Below, piece after piece: positions 28,931 through 37,454 of a DNA stretch of 64,000 bases. Positions within the stretch are counted from its first letter, which is position 1. Each line of letters begins with the position of its first letter. The DNA is from Pseudomonas fluorescens (GTDB taxonomy: Bacteria > Pseudomonadota > Gammaproteobacteria > Pseudomonadales > Pseudomonadaceae), in assembly GCF_902497875.1 (NCBI RefSeq), contig NZ_CABVHY010000007.1, positions 62,001-126,000 of the forward strand, written 5' to 3'. Below the pieces are notes generated by a model. The model did not search any database. It was not told the origin of the DNA and saw only the letters and a program-made list of their open reading frames with translations. The position numbers and the translations under genes were made by a program.

Positions 28931-29542
28931 TTGGAACGGATAGCGGTCATCGACTTTGAAACCACCGGGATCTCCCCGAGCAGCGCTTGCCGGGCCACGG
29001 AAATTGCCGTGGTGATTCTTGAGCAGGGGCGCATTGTCGAGCGCTACCAGAGCTTGATGAACGCCGGCGTGCGCGTCCCGGGCTTTATCGAAAGCCTGAC
29101 CGGTATCAGCAACGCCATGGTGCGCAGCGCACCCTCGGCGGAACAGGTGATGAACGAAGTCAACGAATTCGTCGGCACCACACCGCTGTTGGCCCACAAC
29201 GCTGCGTTCGACCAGAAGTTCTGGGACTACGAACTGGGGCGGATCAAACGCACTCGCCTGCAGAACTTCGCCTGCTCCCTGTTACTCGCCCGGCGCCTGA
29301 TGCCGGCCGCGCCGAACCACAAGCTTGGCACCCTCACCACCTTCGCCCAACTGCCCCACACCGGCCAGGCTCACCGGGCCATGGCCGACGCCGAAATGGC
29401 CGCCAACCTGACGACGCACCTGGCCCAGGAACTGCGGCAGCGGCATGGTCTGCGGGAGTTGTCCCATGATCTGTTGTGCAGCTTGCAGAAGGTGCCGGCG
29501 GCGAAGATCAATGAGCATCTGAAGCGCCATCGCGGGTTCTAG
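28931..29542 (+). CDS. DnaQ-like (DEDDh) 3'-5' exonuclease
   Basis: A 203-residue exonuclease domain protein with all DEDDh positions: DFETTG near the N-terminus, AHNAAFDQKFW in the middle and HRAMADAEM towards the C-terminus. I choose the TTG at 28931 (LERIAVIDFETTG) because related proteins begin MERIAVIDFETTG and GGAGTGGGA lies upstream; a GTG at 28919 adds four residues. The protein is separate from the replicative epsilon subunit, lacking its polymerase-binding tail. Substrate DNA or RNA is unknown. Confidence 0.88.
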   Translation: MERIAVIDFETTGISPSSACRATEIAVVILEQGRIVERYQSLMNAGVRVPGFIESLTGISNAMVRSAPSAEQVMNEVNEFVGTTPLLAHNAAFDQKFWDYELGRIKRTRLQNFACSLLLARRLMPAAPNHKLGTLTTFAQLPHTGQAHRAMADAEMAANLTTHLAQELRQRHGLRELSHDLLCSLQKVPAAKINEHLKRHRGF

Positions 29543-29556
29543 AAGCAAGATCAAAC

Positions 29557-29639
29557 GATCGCAGCCTGCGGCAGCTCCTACGCCGATCGCGTACGCCTGG
29601 CGTATGAGGATCCTGTAGGAGCTGCCGCAGGCTGCGATC
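29557..29639. repeat. REPIN element with perfect 24-bp arms (GATCGCAGCCTGCGGCAG class)
   Basis: The arms at 29557-29580 and 29616-29639 are perfect inverted copies over 24 bases, with the core GCAGCCTGCGGCAGCTCC. The intact arms make it the best preserved copy of this class in the window. It lies between the convergent exonuclease gene and the second Lrp-type gene. Confidence 0.9.
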
Positions 29640-29647
29640 TTTTAGCG

Positions 29648-30109
29648 TCACCCCCCATTCCTGCCATTCCCCTCCAGATGCCCCAGCGGCACGCGTTTTT
29701 CAATCGCGCTCGATAGCACGATCGAAGTCTTGCTAAACCCGAACTGGGCGATGCGGTTGATCAAGTCTTCGAGTTCCGGCATCGAACCGACAGCGGCTTG
29801 CATGATGACGCAGGGGTCGCCGGTGACTCGGTGGCATTCGGTCAGTTGCGGGATCTTGATCAGTTCATCGTAGGTTTTCTGGCTGCCGTGGTGGCTCAGG
29901 CGCAGTTCGATGACGCACTGGATCGGCAGGCCGACCTTGGCCATGTCGATTTTCGCCTGGTAACCCGTGATCACCCCGCAGGCTTCGAGTTTGGCCACGC
30001 GCTCGGCGACGGCCGGGGCGGACAGGTTGACCTTGCGCGCCAGTTGCGCGTAGGTCGCCCGGCCATTTTCCAACAGGGCGTTGAGGAGCTGGCGGTCGTA
30101 TTTGTCCAT
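29648..30109 (-). CDS. Lrp/AsnC family transcriptional regulator
   Basis: A 153-residue regulator with an N-terminal helix-turn-helix (MDKYDRQLLNALLENGRATY, then LARKVNLSAPAVAERVAKLE) and a RAM domain (LTECHRVTGDPCVIMQAAVG). It is only moderately similar to the Lrp-like protein at 19079-19558. It is transcribed away from the YedA-like exporter, and an 11-bp inverted repeat lies in the shared gap, a layout typical of a regulator and its target transporter. The effector is unknown. Confidence 0.92.
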   Translation of the reverse strand: MDKYDRQLLNALLENGRATYAQLARKVNLSAPAVAERVAKLEACGVITGYQAKIDMAKVGLPIQCVIELRLSHHGSQKTYDELIKIPQLTECHRVTGDPCVIMQAAVGSMPELEDLINRIAQFGFSKTSIVLSSAIEKRVPLGHLEGNGRNGG

Positions 30110-30146
30110 GATTCGGCTCCTGGAGCTCAGGACTTTTGAATGCACG

Positions 30147-30196
30147 GTTTATAGCGCTGATCTCCGTGTTTTGAAAAGTGTACGGGCGCTATAAAC
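30147..30196. promoter_or_regulatory. Inverted repeat between the Lrp-type gene and yedA-like gene
   Basis: GTTTATAGCGC (30147-30157) and GCGCTATAAAC (30186-30196) are perfect 11-base inverted copies with 28 bases between. Placed in the divergent promoter region, the pair could be two half-operators bound by an Lrp octamer with looping. Binding is inference. Confidence 0.5.
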
Positions 30197-30268
30197 AGGT
30201 TTTGTAACTTAAATTTTGCCCCGCTGCTTTCTAAACTAGCGCTCCACCTGTCCAGATTCGAGCTTCCC

Positions 30269-31180
30269 ATGTCTGCCGTCGAGCTTTCCATGCCTGGCCC
30301 ACGCCGAATTACGTTGCCGCTGATTTCTGCGTTTTTTGCGTTGTATGTGATTTGGGGATCCACCTATCTGGTGATTCGAATCGGCGTGCAGTACTGGCCG
30401 CCGCTGATGCTCGGGGGGATTCGTTTCATCATTGCCGGAGCCTTGATGTACGGCTTTCTGCGTTGGCGTGGGGTGCCCGCTCCGACCTGGCCGCAATGGA
30501 AGGCGGCAGGGATGATCGGAGTCCTGCTGCTCAGTTGCGGCAACGGCGCGGTGACGGTGGCAGAGCACATGGGCGTGGCCTCCGGGGTCGCGGCGCTGGC
30601 GGTGGCGACGGTACCGCTGTTCACCTTGCTCTGCGGCTACTTCTGGGGCGCGCGTAATACTCGCCTGGAGTGGGCCGGGATTGCTCTCGGGCTGATCGGC
30701 ATTGCCATGCTCAACTTCGGCTCAAACTTGCAGTCGAGCCCGCTGGGCGCGGTGTTGCTGATCTTCGCGGCAGCAGCCTGGGCGTTTGGCTCGGTCTGGA
30801 GCAAACATTTACCGTTGCCTCAAGGGCCGATGGCCAGCGCCGCGGAAATGCTGGTTGGCGGTGTGGTGCTGATGATTGCCAGTGCGCTCAGCGGCGAGCA
30901 CCTGGATAGTCTGCCCCCAATAGAAGGCTGGGTTGCCCTGGCCTATCTGATCGGCTTCGGTTCGATCATCGCCTTCAACGCCTATATGTACCTGCTGAAA
31001 AACGTCCGTCCGGCCGCGGCGACCAGCTATGCCTACGTCAACCCGGCCGTGGCCGTATTGCTGGGCATCGTCTTTGCCGGTGAAAGCATCGGTATCGAAG
31101 AGGCTCTGGCGATGGCGGTGATCATCAGTGCCGTGGTGTTGATCAGCTTGCCGCAGTGGCGCAGGCAGAATCCGCAGTGA
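30269..31180 (+). CDS. yedA: EamA family drug/metabolite exporter, YedA-like
   Basis: A 303-residue inner-membrane transporter with ten predicted helices arranged as two EamA repeats (FFALYVIWGSTYLVIRIGVQ in the first; SYAYVNPAVAVLLGIVFAGE in the second). Both sequences are characteristic of YedA-type exporters. Substrates of this subgroup are poorly defined, amino acids being plausible because an Lrp-type regulator is divergently encoded. The gene is preceded by a 30-kb-region dyad that may be its operator. Confidence 0.87.
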   Translation: MSAVELSMPGPRRITLPLISAFFALYVIWGSTYLVIRIGVQYWPPLMLGGIRFIIAGALMYGFLRWRGVPAPTWPQWKAAGMIGVLLLSCGNGAVTVAEHMGVASGVAALAVATVPLFTLLCGYFWGARNTRLEWAGIALGLIGIAMLNFGSNLQSSPLGAVLLIFAAAAWAFGSVWSKHLPLPQGPMASAAEMLVGGVVLMIASALSGEHLDSLPPIEGWVALAYLIGFGSIIAFNAYMYLLKNVRPAAATSYAYVNPAVAVLLGIVFAGESIGIEEALAMAVIISAVVLISLPQWRRQNPQ

Positions 31181-31238
31181 ATTAGGGTAAACTGCGGCGC
31201 ATTGCTCACATGCGCTGACATTTCCCTACGGTACCCCC

Positions 31239-32573
31239 ATGACTTTCGCCACTCTTGGCTTGATCGAACCCTTGCTGCGCGCCCTTGAGACGCTCGGTTA
31301 CCAGACCCCGACGCCGGTGCAGGTGCAAGCCATCCCGGCGGTGCTGGCCGGTCGCGACTTGATGGCCGCGGCCCAGACCGGTACCGGCAAGACCGCCGGT
31401 TTCGCCGTGCCGCTGCTGCAGTTGCTGGCCATGGAAGGGCCGAAGGTTGCGAGTAACTCGGTGCGCGCGCTAATCCTGGTGCCGACCCGCGAGCTGGCCG
31501 AGCAGGTTCACGAAAGCGTTCGCCAATATGCCGAGCACCTGCCTCTGAGCACCTATGCGGTGTACGGTGGCGTCAGCATCAACCCGCAGATGATGAAGCT
31601 GCGCAAGGGCGTTGATGTGCTGGTGGCGACTCCGGGGCGCTTGCTGGATCTGTACCGGCAGAAAGCGCTGAAGTTCAACCAGTTGCAAACCCTGATCCTC
31701 GACGAAGCCGACCGCATGCTCGACCTCGGATTTTCCGAAGAGCTGGGGAATATTTACCGGGTCCTGCCCAAGCAACGTCAGACACTGTTGTTCTCCGCGA
31801 CCTTCTCCGATGCAATCCGCCTGCTGGCCGGGCAGATGCTCAATGACCCGCTGAGCATTGAGGTCAGCCCGCGCAACGTCGCCGCCAACACCGTCAAGCA
31901 GTGGGTGGTGACGGTGGACAAGAAGCGCAAGGCGGAGCTGTTCATTCACCTGATGCGCAAAAACCGCTGGAAGCAGGTGCTGGTATTCGCCAAGACCCGT
32001 AACGGCGTCGATCAACTGGTGGAAAAACTCCAGGGCCTGAGTGTGAATGCCGACGGTATTCACGGCGACAAACCACAAGCCACTCGCCAGCGTGCGCTGG
32101 ACCGGTTCAAGGCCAGCGAGATCCAGATTCTGGTGGCCACCGATGTGGCGGCCCGTGGTCTGGATATCGAAGACTTGCCGTTGGTGGTGAATTTCGACCT
32201 GCCGATCGTGGCTGAGGACTACATCCACCGTATCGGCCGTACCGGTCGTGCGGGCGCTACCGGCGAGGCGATTTCATTGGTGTGTGCCGATGAAGTGAAT
32301 ATGCTGTCGGCCATCGAGACCTTGACCCGTCAGACGCTGACTCGCGAGCAAGAGCAGGATTTCGAACCCGAGCACCGTGTGCCGGACACCGATGCCAGTG
32401 GCCAGGTTATCAAGAAACCGAAAAAGGCGAAGAAACCCAAAGTCTCGGGTGGCGGTAAACGCAACCTGGGCAAATGGGTGGACAGCGGCGAAGTGGCGGC
32501 TGAAGCGCCGGCGATCAAGCCTGTGCGCAAGGTACCGGTGTTCAACACCGGGCCGCGTAAGCGCAAGCCTTAA
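31239..32573 (+). CDS. rhlE: DEAD-box RNA helicase RhlE
   Basis: ATP-dependent RNA helicase that remodels ribosome assembly intermediates and mRNA. The 444-residue protein has the Q motif (FATLGLIEPLLRALETLGYQ with TPVQ), Walker A AQTGTGKT, PTRELAEQV, DEADRMLDLG, SATFSD and HRIGRTGRAG in order. A basic tail (KKPKKAKKPK, then GKRNLGKWVD) follows, as usual for RhlE-type enzymes where it aids RNA binding. It is monocistronic, with a REPIN downstream. Confidence 0.95.
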   Translation: MTFATLGLIEPLLRALETLGYQTPTPVQVQAIPAVLAGRDLMAAAQTGTGKTAGFAVPLLQLLAMEGPKVASNSVRALILVPTRELAEQVHESVRQYAEHLPLSTYAVYGGVSINPQMMKLRKGVDVLVATPGRLLDLYRQKALKFNQLQTLILDEADRMLDLGFSEELGNIYRVLPKQRQTLLFSATFSDAIRLLAGQMLNDPLSIEVSPRNVAANTVKQWVVTVDKKRKAELFIHLMRKNRWKQVLVFAKTRNGVDQLVEKLQGLSVNADGIHGDKPQATRQRALDRFKASEIQILVATDVAARGLDIEDLPLVVNFDLPIVAEDYIHRIGRTGRAGATGEAISLVCADEVNMLSAIETLTRQTLTREQEQDFEPEHRVPDTDASGQVIKKPKKAKKPKVSGGGKRNLGKWVDSGEVAAEAPAIKPVRKVPVFNTGPRKRKP

Positions 32574-32590
32574 GCCAGACAGTAGACCAT

Positions 32591-32724
32591 CGTGGCGAGG
32601 GGGCTTGCCCCCGCTCGGCTGCGAAGCAGTCGTAAAATCGGCGAATGCGGTGTGCCTGATACAACGCCTTTGCAGTTTTTAAGGGTCGCTCCGCGACCCA
32701 GCGGGGGCAAGCCCCCTCGCCACA
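32591..32724. repeat. REPIN element (TGTGGCGAGGGGGCTTGCCC class)
   Basis: Outer arms GTGGCGAGGGGGCTTGCCCC and GGGGCAAGCCCCCTCGCCAC are perfect inverted copies. The inner left arm is CGGCTGCGAAGCAGTCG and the inner right arm GGGTCGCTCCGCGACCC. It lies between the convergent rhlE and flavoprotein genes. Confidence 0.88.
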
Positions 32725-32725
32725 G

Positions 32726-33970
32726 TTACGGTGCCCGGCGCTTCAACCACTCCACCATCCCCAATCCTGCCACTCGCCCACTGGCAAAGCATGCGGTGAG
32801 CAGATAGCCGCCAGTCGGCGCTTCCCAGTCGAGCATTTCGCCGGCGCAAAAAACGCCGGGCAGCTGGTTGAGCATCAAGCGTTCATTCATCGCTTCGAAC
32901 GGCACGCCGCCAGCACTGCTGATGGCTTCATCCAGTGGCCGGGTTTTTACCAGGGTCAGGGGCAGGGCTTTGATCGCAGTGGCCAGCAACAGCGGATCGG
33001 TAAAGCAGCCGGCAGGCGTCAGTTCACGCAACAGGGCTGCTTTCACGCCGTCGATACCGAGCTGGCTGTGCAGGTGCTTGCTCATTGAGCGAGCGCCGCG
33101 AGGCTTGGCCAGCGCTGTTTGAATCCTGTCGAGGGTTTTACCCGGCAGCAGGTCGAGGTGAAGGGTCGCCGAGCCGTTTTGATTGATAGCCTCGCGGATC
33201 GCTGCAGACAGTGCATAAATCAGGCTGCCTTCGATGCCCGTCGCGGTGATCACGCATTCCCCCAGTCGCGGCACATCGTCATTCAGGCCGATGGCGATGT
33301 TTTTCAGTGGTGCGCCGGCGAATTTGCTGACCAGCAGATCGCTCCAGGCCGTCACGTCGAAACCGCAGTTGCTCGGTTGCAGGCGCGCCAGGGAAATTCC
33401 ACGTTGTTCCAGTGGCAGCATCCAGGCGCCATCCGAGCCCAGGCGTGCCCAACTGCCGCCGCCAAGGGCCAGTAACAACGCATCGGTGTGCACTGCTTTT
33501 TCGCCTTCCGGGCTGTCGATGCGCAGGCTGCCATCGCTGTTCCAGCCAAGCCAGCGGTGACGGGTGTGGATAACTACGCCCGCCTCGCGTAGGCGCTTGA
33601 GCCAGGCGCGTAGCAGGGGGGCGGCTTTCATGTCGGTAGGAAATACCCGCCCGGAACTGCCGACAAAGGTTTCGATGCCTAACCCATGAATCCACTCGCA
33701 CAGCGCCTCGGCACCGAACTCGCGCAGCAGCGGAGCAATCTGCGGCGCCCGTTCGGCATAACGCGAGAGAAACGCCGGGTAGGCTTCGGAATGGGTGATG
33801 TTCATCCCGCCGACGCCAGCCAGCAGGAACTTGCGACCCACGGAGGGCATGCCGTCGTACAGCTCGACCTTGACCCCTGCCTGGCTCAATACCTCAGCCG
33901 CCATCAGGCCGGCGGGGCCGCCACCGATGATGGTGACGTGGTGGGGGAGGTTGGCGGAAGACTGGGTCAT
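32726..33970 (-). CDS. HI0933-like NAD(P)/FAD-dependent flavoprotein (TIGR03862 type)
   Basis: A 414-residue flavoprotein with an N-terminal dinucleotide-binding motif (TIIGGGPAGLMAAEVLSQAG), the family motifs GVGGMNITHSE and GGGSWARLGSDG, and a C-terminal FAD-contacting segment (GVFCAGEMLDWEAPTGGYLL). Members are widespread and uncharacterised; a role as oxidoreductase is inferred from the fold. The start at 33970 (MTQSSANLPHHVTIIGG) is chosen for the position of the Rossmann motif. Confidence 0.88.
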   Translation of the reverse strand: MTQSSANLPHHVTIIGGGPAGLMAAEVLSQAGVKVELYDGMPSVGRKFLLAGVGGMNITHSEAYPAFLSRYAERAPQIAPLLREFGAEALCEWIHGLGIETFVGSSGRVFPTDMKAAPLLRAWLKRLREAGVVIHTRHRWLGWNSDGSLRIDSPEGEKAVHTDALLLALGGGSWARLGSDGAWMLPLEQRGISLARLQPSNCGFDVTAWSDLLVSKFAGAPLKNIAIGLNDDVPRLGECVITATGIEGSLIYALSAAIREAINQNGSATLHLDLLPGKTLDRIQTALAKPRGARSMSKHLHSQLGIDGVKAALLRELTPAGCFTDPLLLATAIKALPLTLVKTRPLDEAISSAGGVPFEAMNERLMLNQLPGVFCAGEMLDWEAPTGGYLLTACFASGRVAGLGMVEWLKRRAP

Positions 33971-34036
33971 GGCGTGAGCTGCGGTTCGGCGGAATAGGGC
34001 GGGCATTCTATCAGCACAATGGCCGTGCACCGTTCT

Positions 34037-34076
34037 TGTGGGAGCGGCGGTGCGGCGATCCGATTCGCCCGCGAAG
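34037..34076. repeat. Single-copy half repeat (GGCGGTGCGGCGATCCGATT)
   Basis: A 40-base segment TGTGGGAGCGGCGGTGCGGC followed by GATCCGATTCGCCCGCGAAG recurs with four changes at 37392-37432. Neither copy has an inverted partner nearby, unlike the REPINs. It is probably a solitary REP-like unit of a different class. Confidence 0.6.
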
Positions 34077-34197
34077 CTTTTGGTTGATCAAAAAACAACC
34101 AGCAGTTTGCAGGCTATATACACTCTGGCCTGCAGGGCCTTTCACTCAGGTTATCCACAGGCAGTTCCACAGGCATTGTGGGTAAAGCACCCACAAC

Positions 34198-35118
34198 TCA
34201 GTGACAACCTGATGACACCCAGACCCGTTGCGCGCTGTGATGGAGAATCCCATGGCGTCGCGCCAGGGCTTTACGGTCCTTGCTGTAACCGCCACCAATC
34301 ACTCCGACCACCGGAATGTCGCGCCCCAGACAGTGGCGCAGCACGCTTTCATCACGAGCAGCGACACCCTCGTCGGTCAACTTCAGGTAGCCCAGCGCGT
34401 CATCCTTGTGCACATCGACCCCGGCGTCATACAGCACCAGGTCCGGCTGGTAGAGCGGCAGCAGGTAGTTCAAGGCATCGTCGACCACCTTGAGGTAGTC
34501 CCTGTCACCCATGCCCATCGCCAACGGGATGTCCCAATCGCTTTGGGCTTTACGTGCCGGAAAGTTCTTTTCGCAATGCAGGGAAACGGTCACGGCGTCC
34601 GGTGTATTTTCCAGAATGCGTGCAGTGCCGTCGCCCTGGTGTACGTCGCAATCAAAGATCAGGACCCGGCCCACCCGGCCGCTTTCCAGCAGGTAGCGGC
34701 TGATCACTGCCAGGTCGTTGAAAATGCAGAACCCGGCCGGATGGTCGTAATGGGCGTGATGAGTACCGCCAGCCAGGTGGCAGGCCAGGCCATGTTCCAG
34801 CGCCTGCTCGGCGGCCAGCAGCGAACCGCCCACCGCTCGCACGGTGCGCCGGGCCAGTGCTTCGCTCCAGGGCAGACCGAGACGTCGTTGATCTTCGCGG
34901 GACAACTCGCCGCTCATATAACGTTCGATATAGCCCGGGTCATGGGCGAGGGCGAGAATCTCCGACGGGCATAGTTGCGCACGCAACAGCTCGGAGTCAC
35001 GGGTCAGGCCACTGTCGACCAGGTGATCGCGCAGCAGGCGAAACTTGTCCATGGGGAAGCGATGTTCCGCCGGAAACTCGGGACTGTAGTCTTCGTGATA
35101 GATCAGCGGCAGGGGCAT
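34198..35118 (-). CDS. Histone deacetylase-like (HDAC superfamily) hydrolase
   Basis: A 306-residue arginase/deacetylase-fold protein. The metal- and substrate-binding sites are visible in HHAHYDHPAGFCIFNDLA (about residues 130-147) and DCDVHQGDGT (about 163-172), with YDAGVDVHKDD further on. Bacterial members deacetylate polyamines, acetoin-related compounds or proteins. The start MPLPLIYHEDYSPEFP at 35118 agrees with the family. It diverges from a GNAT acetyltransferase 86 bases away, an attractive functional pairing that remains inference. Confidence 0.9.
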   Translation of the reverse strand: MPLPLIYHEDYSPEFPAEHRFPMDKFRLLRDHLVDSGLTRDSELLRAQLCPSEILALAHDPGYIERYMSGELSREDQRRLGLPWSEALARRTVRAVGGSLLAAEQALEHGLACHLAGGTHHAHYDHPAGFCIFNDLAVISRYLLESGRVGRVLIFDCDVHQGDGTARILENTPDAVTVSLHCEKNFPARKAQSDWDIPLAMGMGDRDYLKVVDDALNYLLPLYQPDLVLYDAGVDVHKDDALGYLKLTDEGVAARDESVLRHCLGRDIPVVGVIGGGYSKDRKALARRHGILHHSAQRVWVSSGCH

Positions 35119-35204
35119 GGCAGATTTATCTAGGCAGGTATGTAGGAATGAGTGAAGGATCCTACCAGCGATGTAGACTTGCGGCATGGAAACGGAGGGG
35201 CACG

Positions 35205-35774
35205 ATGGAGCCGATACTGGAACTTGAGAGCGCACGACTGCTGTTGCGTCAGTGGCAAGATGGTGATTTGCCGGAATTTGCAGCCATGTGTGCCGATCCC
35301 CAGGTCATGCGCTATTTCCCGGCGCCCTTGAGTCGTCTGGAAAGTGCGGGATTGATCGGGCGAATACGCGGTCATTTTGCCGAGCATGGCTTCGGCCTGT
35401 GGGCACTGGAGCGCAAGGATACCGGGGCGTTTATCGGCTTTACCGGGCTCGCCGTGGTGGGATTCGATGCACCTTTTACCCCTGCGACTGAAATCGGCTG
35501 GCGTCTGGCTCGTGAACATTGGGGATTGGGTTATGCCAGCGAAGCAGCCTGGACCGCTCTGCGTTGCGGCTTTGACCGGTTGTCGCTGAAGGAGGTCGTG
35601 GCGTTTACCACTGCGAAAAACCAGCCGTCGCAGAAAGTCATGCAGGCGATCGGCATGCACTACGACCCCGTGCACGACTTCGAGCATCCGAAGCTCGGCA
35701 GCGATGATCCGTTGCGCCATCATGTGCTGTACCGCATCACGCGTGAACAATGGCTGGAAACCTTGCATGGATAA
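35205..35774 (+). CDS. GNAT (RimJ/RimL-type) N-acetyltransferase
   Basis: A 189-residue acetyltransferase of the Acetyltransf_3 type: SARLLLRQWQDGDLPEFAAM, EIGWRLAREHWGLGYASEAA (acetyl-CoA binding) and FTTAKNQPSQKVMQAIGMHY. GGAGGGG immediately upstream supports the ATG at 35205. The substrate may be a small molecule or a protein N-terminus. The divergent deacetylase-like gene makes a reversible acetylation couple possible. Confidence 0.88.
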   Translation: MEPILELESARLLLRQWQDGDLPEFAAMCADPQVMRYFPAPLSRLESAGLIGRIRGHFAEHGFGLWALERKDTGAFIGFTGLAVVGFDAPFTPATEIGWRLAREHWGLGYASEAAWTALRCGFDRLSLKEVVAFTTAKNQPSQKVMQAIGMHYDPVHDFEHPKLGSDDPLRHHVLYRITREQWLETLHG

Positions 35775-35880
35775 GCCTGCCTGGACGTTTACAATGGGTC
35801 CATTGTTGGCTCGGGCCAAAAACTGAATCGACCGCCGCAGCCAAGACTGCGCGGCATTGCTCTGTGTGAGGAGAGTCTGA

Positions 35881-36750
35881 ATGAGCCACGTGTTGGAAGA
35901 TCTGGTCGACCTGCTGACCCTGGAACCGATCGAAGAAAACCTCTTTCGCGGTCGCAGCCAGGACCTGGGCTTCCGTCAGTTGTTCGGCGGCCAGGTACTG
36001 GGTCAGTCGTTGTCGGCCGCCAGCCAGACTGTCGAAGAAGCGCGTCATGTGCATTCGATGCACGGGTATTTTCTGCGCCCCGGCGACGCCGCTCTGCCGG
36101 TGGTCTATCAGGTTGATCGAGTGCGCGATGGCGGCAGTTTCAGTACCCGTCGCGTCACGGCGATCCAGAAGGGCAATCCGATCTTCACCTGCAGCGCTTC
36201 GTTTCAATTTGACGAAGAAGGGTTCGAACACCAACTGCAGATGCCACAAGTGGTCGGGCCGGAGAATCTGCCAACGGAACTGGAAATCACTCAGCAGTAT
36301 GCGCATCTGATCCCGGAACACATGCGCGACAAGCTGCTGTGCGCCAAACCGATAGAAGTGCGCCCGGTCACCGAAAAAGACCCCTACAACCCACAACCTG
36401 GCGATCCGATCAAATACGTCTGGTTCCGTGCTGATGGCGCCCTGGCCGACTCGCCGGCACTGCACAAGTACCTGCTGGCCTACGCCTCGGACTTCGGCCT
36501 GTTGACCACCTCACTGCTGCCCCACGGCAAGTCGGTCTGGCAGAAAGACATGCAGGTCGCCAGCCTCGACCACGCCTTGTGGTTCCACGGCGACCTGCGT
36601 GCCGATGACTGGCTGCTCTATGCGATGGACAGCCCGTGGGCCGGAAACTCCCGCGGATTTTCCCGTGGCAGCGTATTCAATCGCGCCGGGCAATTGGTGG
36701 CGTCGGTCACTCAGGAAGGCTTGATTCGTCATCGCAAGGATTGGGCATGA
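35881..36750 (+). CDS. tesB: Acyl-CoA thioesterase II
   Basis: Cleaves medium- and long-chain acyl-CoAs to free fatty acids and CoA in the cytoplasm. The 289-residue protein is a double hot-dog with the TesB landmarks RGRSQDLGFRQLFGGQVLGQ, the MHGYFLRPGD segment and SLDHALWFHGDLRADDWLLY. GTGAGGAGAG precedes the ATG. The stop overlaps the start of the next gene in ATGA, so the two are probably translationally coupled. Confidence 0.95.
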   Translation: MSHVLEDLVDLLTLEPIEENLFRGRSQDLGFRQLFGGQVLGQSLSAASQTVEEARHVHSMHGYFLRPGDAALPVVYQVDRVRDGGSFSTRRVTAIQKGNPIFTCSASFQFDEEGFEHQLQMPQVVGPENLPTELEITQQYAHLIPEHMRDKLLCAKPIEVRPVTEKDPYNPQPGDPIKYVWFRADGALADSPALHKYLLAYASDFGLLTTSLLPHGKSVWQKDMQVASLDHALWFHGDLRADDWLLYAMDSPWAGNSRGFSRGSVFNRAGQLVASVTQEGLIRHRKDWA

Positions 36751-37340
36751 GTCTGGGCGAGGTGCGGTATTGGGTGTTCGACATGGACGGCACGCTGACG
36801 ATTGCCGTGCACGACTTTGCGGCGATTCGCGAAGCGCTGGCGATTCCCGCTGAACACGACATCCTGACCCATCTCGCCGCGCTGCCGGCTGATGAGGCAG
36901 CGGCCAAACATGCCTGGTTGCTTGAGCACGAACGCGATCTGGCGCTGGGTTCGCGGCCGGCCCCCGGTGCGGTGGAGTTGGTGCGCGAGTTGGCGGGGCG
37001 CGGCTATCGCCTTGGCATCCTGACCCGCAACGCCCGTGAGCTGGCCCATGTGACCCTGGAAGCGATCGGTCTGGCGGACTGCTTTGCGGTGGAGGATGTG
37101 CTGGGCCGCGATGAGGCCCCGCCAAAACCCCATCCCGGTGGCTTGCTGAAACTGGCCCAGGCCTGGAATATCGCACCGAGTGAGTTGGTGATGGTCGGGG
37201 ATTATCGCTTCGACCTGGACTGCGGTCGCGCGGCGGGTGCGCGGACCGTGCTGGTCAATCTGCCGGATAATCCTTGGCCGGAATTGACCGATTGGCATGC
37301 GCAGGATTGTCTGGCGTTGCGGCAAATGTTGTCCGCTTGA
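36747..37340 (+). CDS. HAD-superfamily phosphatase (phosphoglycolate phosphatase-like)
   Basis: A 197-residue haloacid dehalogenase-type hydrolase with DxD motif FDMDGTL near residue 13, the threonine motif LTRN, the lysine motif KPHPGGLLKL and the terminal VGDYRFDLDCGR. The small helical cap suggests the beta-phosphoglucomutase/phosphoglycolate group. Its ATG overlaps the tesB stop (ATGA). The substrate is not evident; coupling with tesB may reflect operon economy only. Confidence 0.9.
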   Translation: MSLGEVRYWVFDMDGTLTIAVHDFAAIREALAIPAEHDILTHLAALPADEAAAKHAWLLEHERDLALGSRPAPGAVELVRELAGRGYRLGILTRNARELAHVTLEAIGLADCFAVEDVLGRDEAPPKPHPGGLLKLAQAWNIAPSELVMVGDYRFDLDCGRAAGARTVLVNLPDNPWPELTDWHAQDCLALRQMLSA

Positions 37341-37345
37341 CGATC

Positions 37346-37432
37346 AAAAGATCGCAGCCTGCGGCAGCATCTACGGGTGAGCGCGGTCAACTGTGGGCGC
37401 GGCGGTGCGGTGATCCGACTTGCCCGCGAAGG
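37346..37432. repeat. Solitary REP half-site and a second unpaired repeat
   Basis: AAAAGATCGCAGCCTGCGGC followed by AGCATCTACGGG (37346-37376) is one arm of the GATCGCAGCCTG class without its partner. Next to it, TGTGGGCGCGGCGGTGCGGT (from 37392) repeats the unpaired sequence at 34037. They fill the gap between the HAD gene and the convergent hydrolase. Confidence 0.6.
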
Positions 37433-37454
37433 CGTCAGATCAGGCACCAGGGTT

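Noticed and set aside
34151..34159. DnaA box TTATCCACA here and at 27450-27458, with two more inside genes
   Set aside because: Isolated 9-mers without clustering or AT-rich unwinding region; close to chance frequency in 64 kb, so no origin is proposed.
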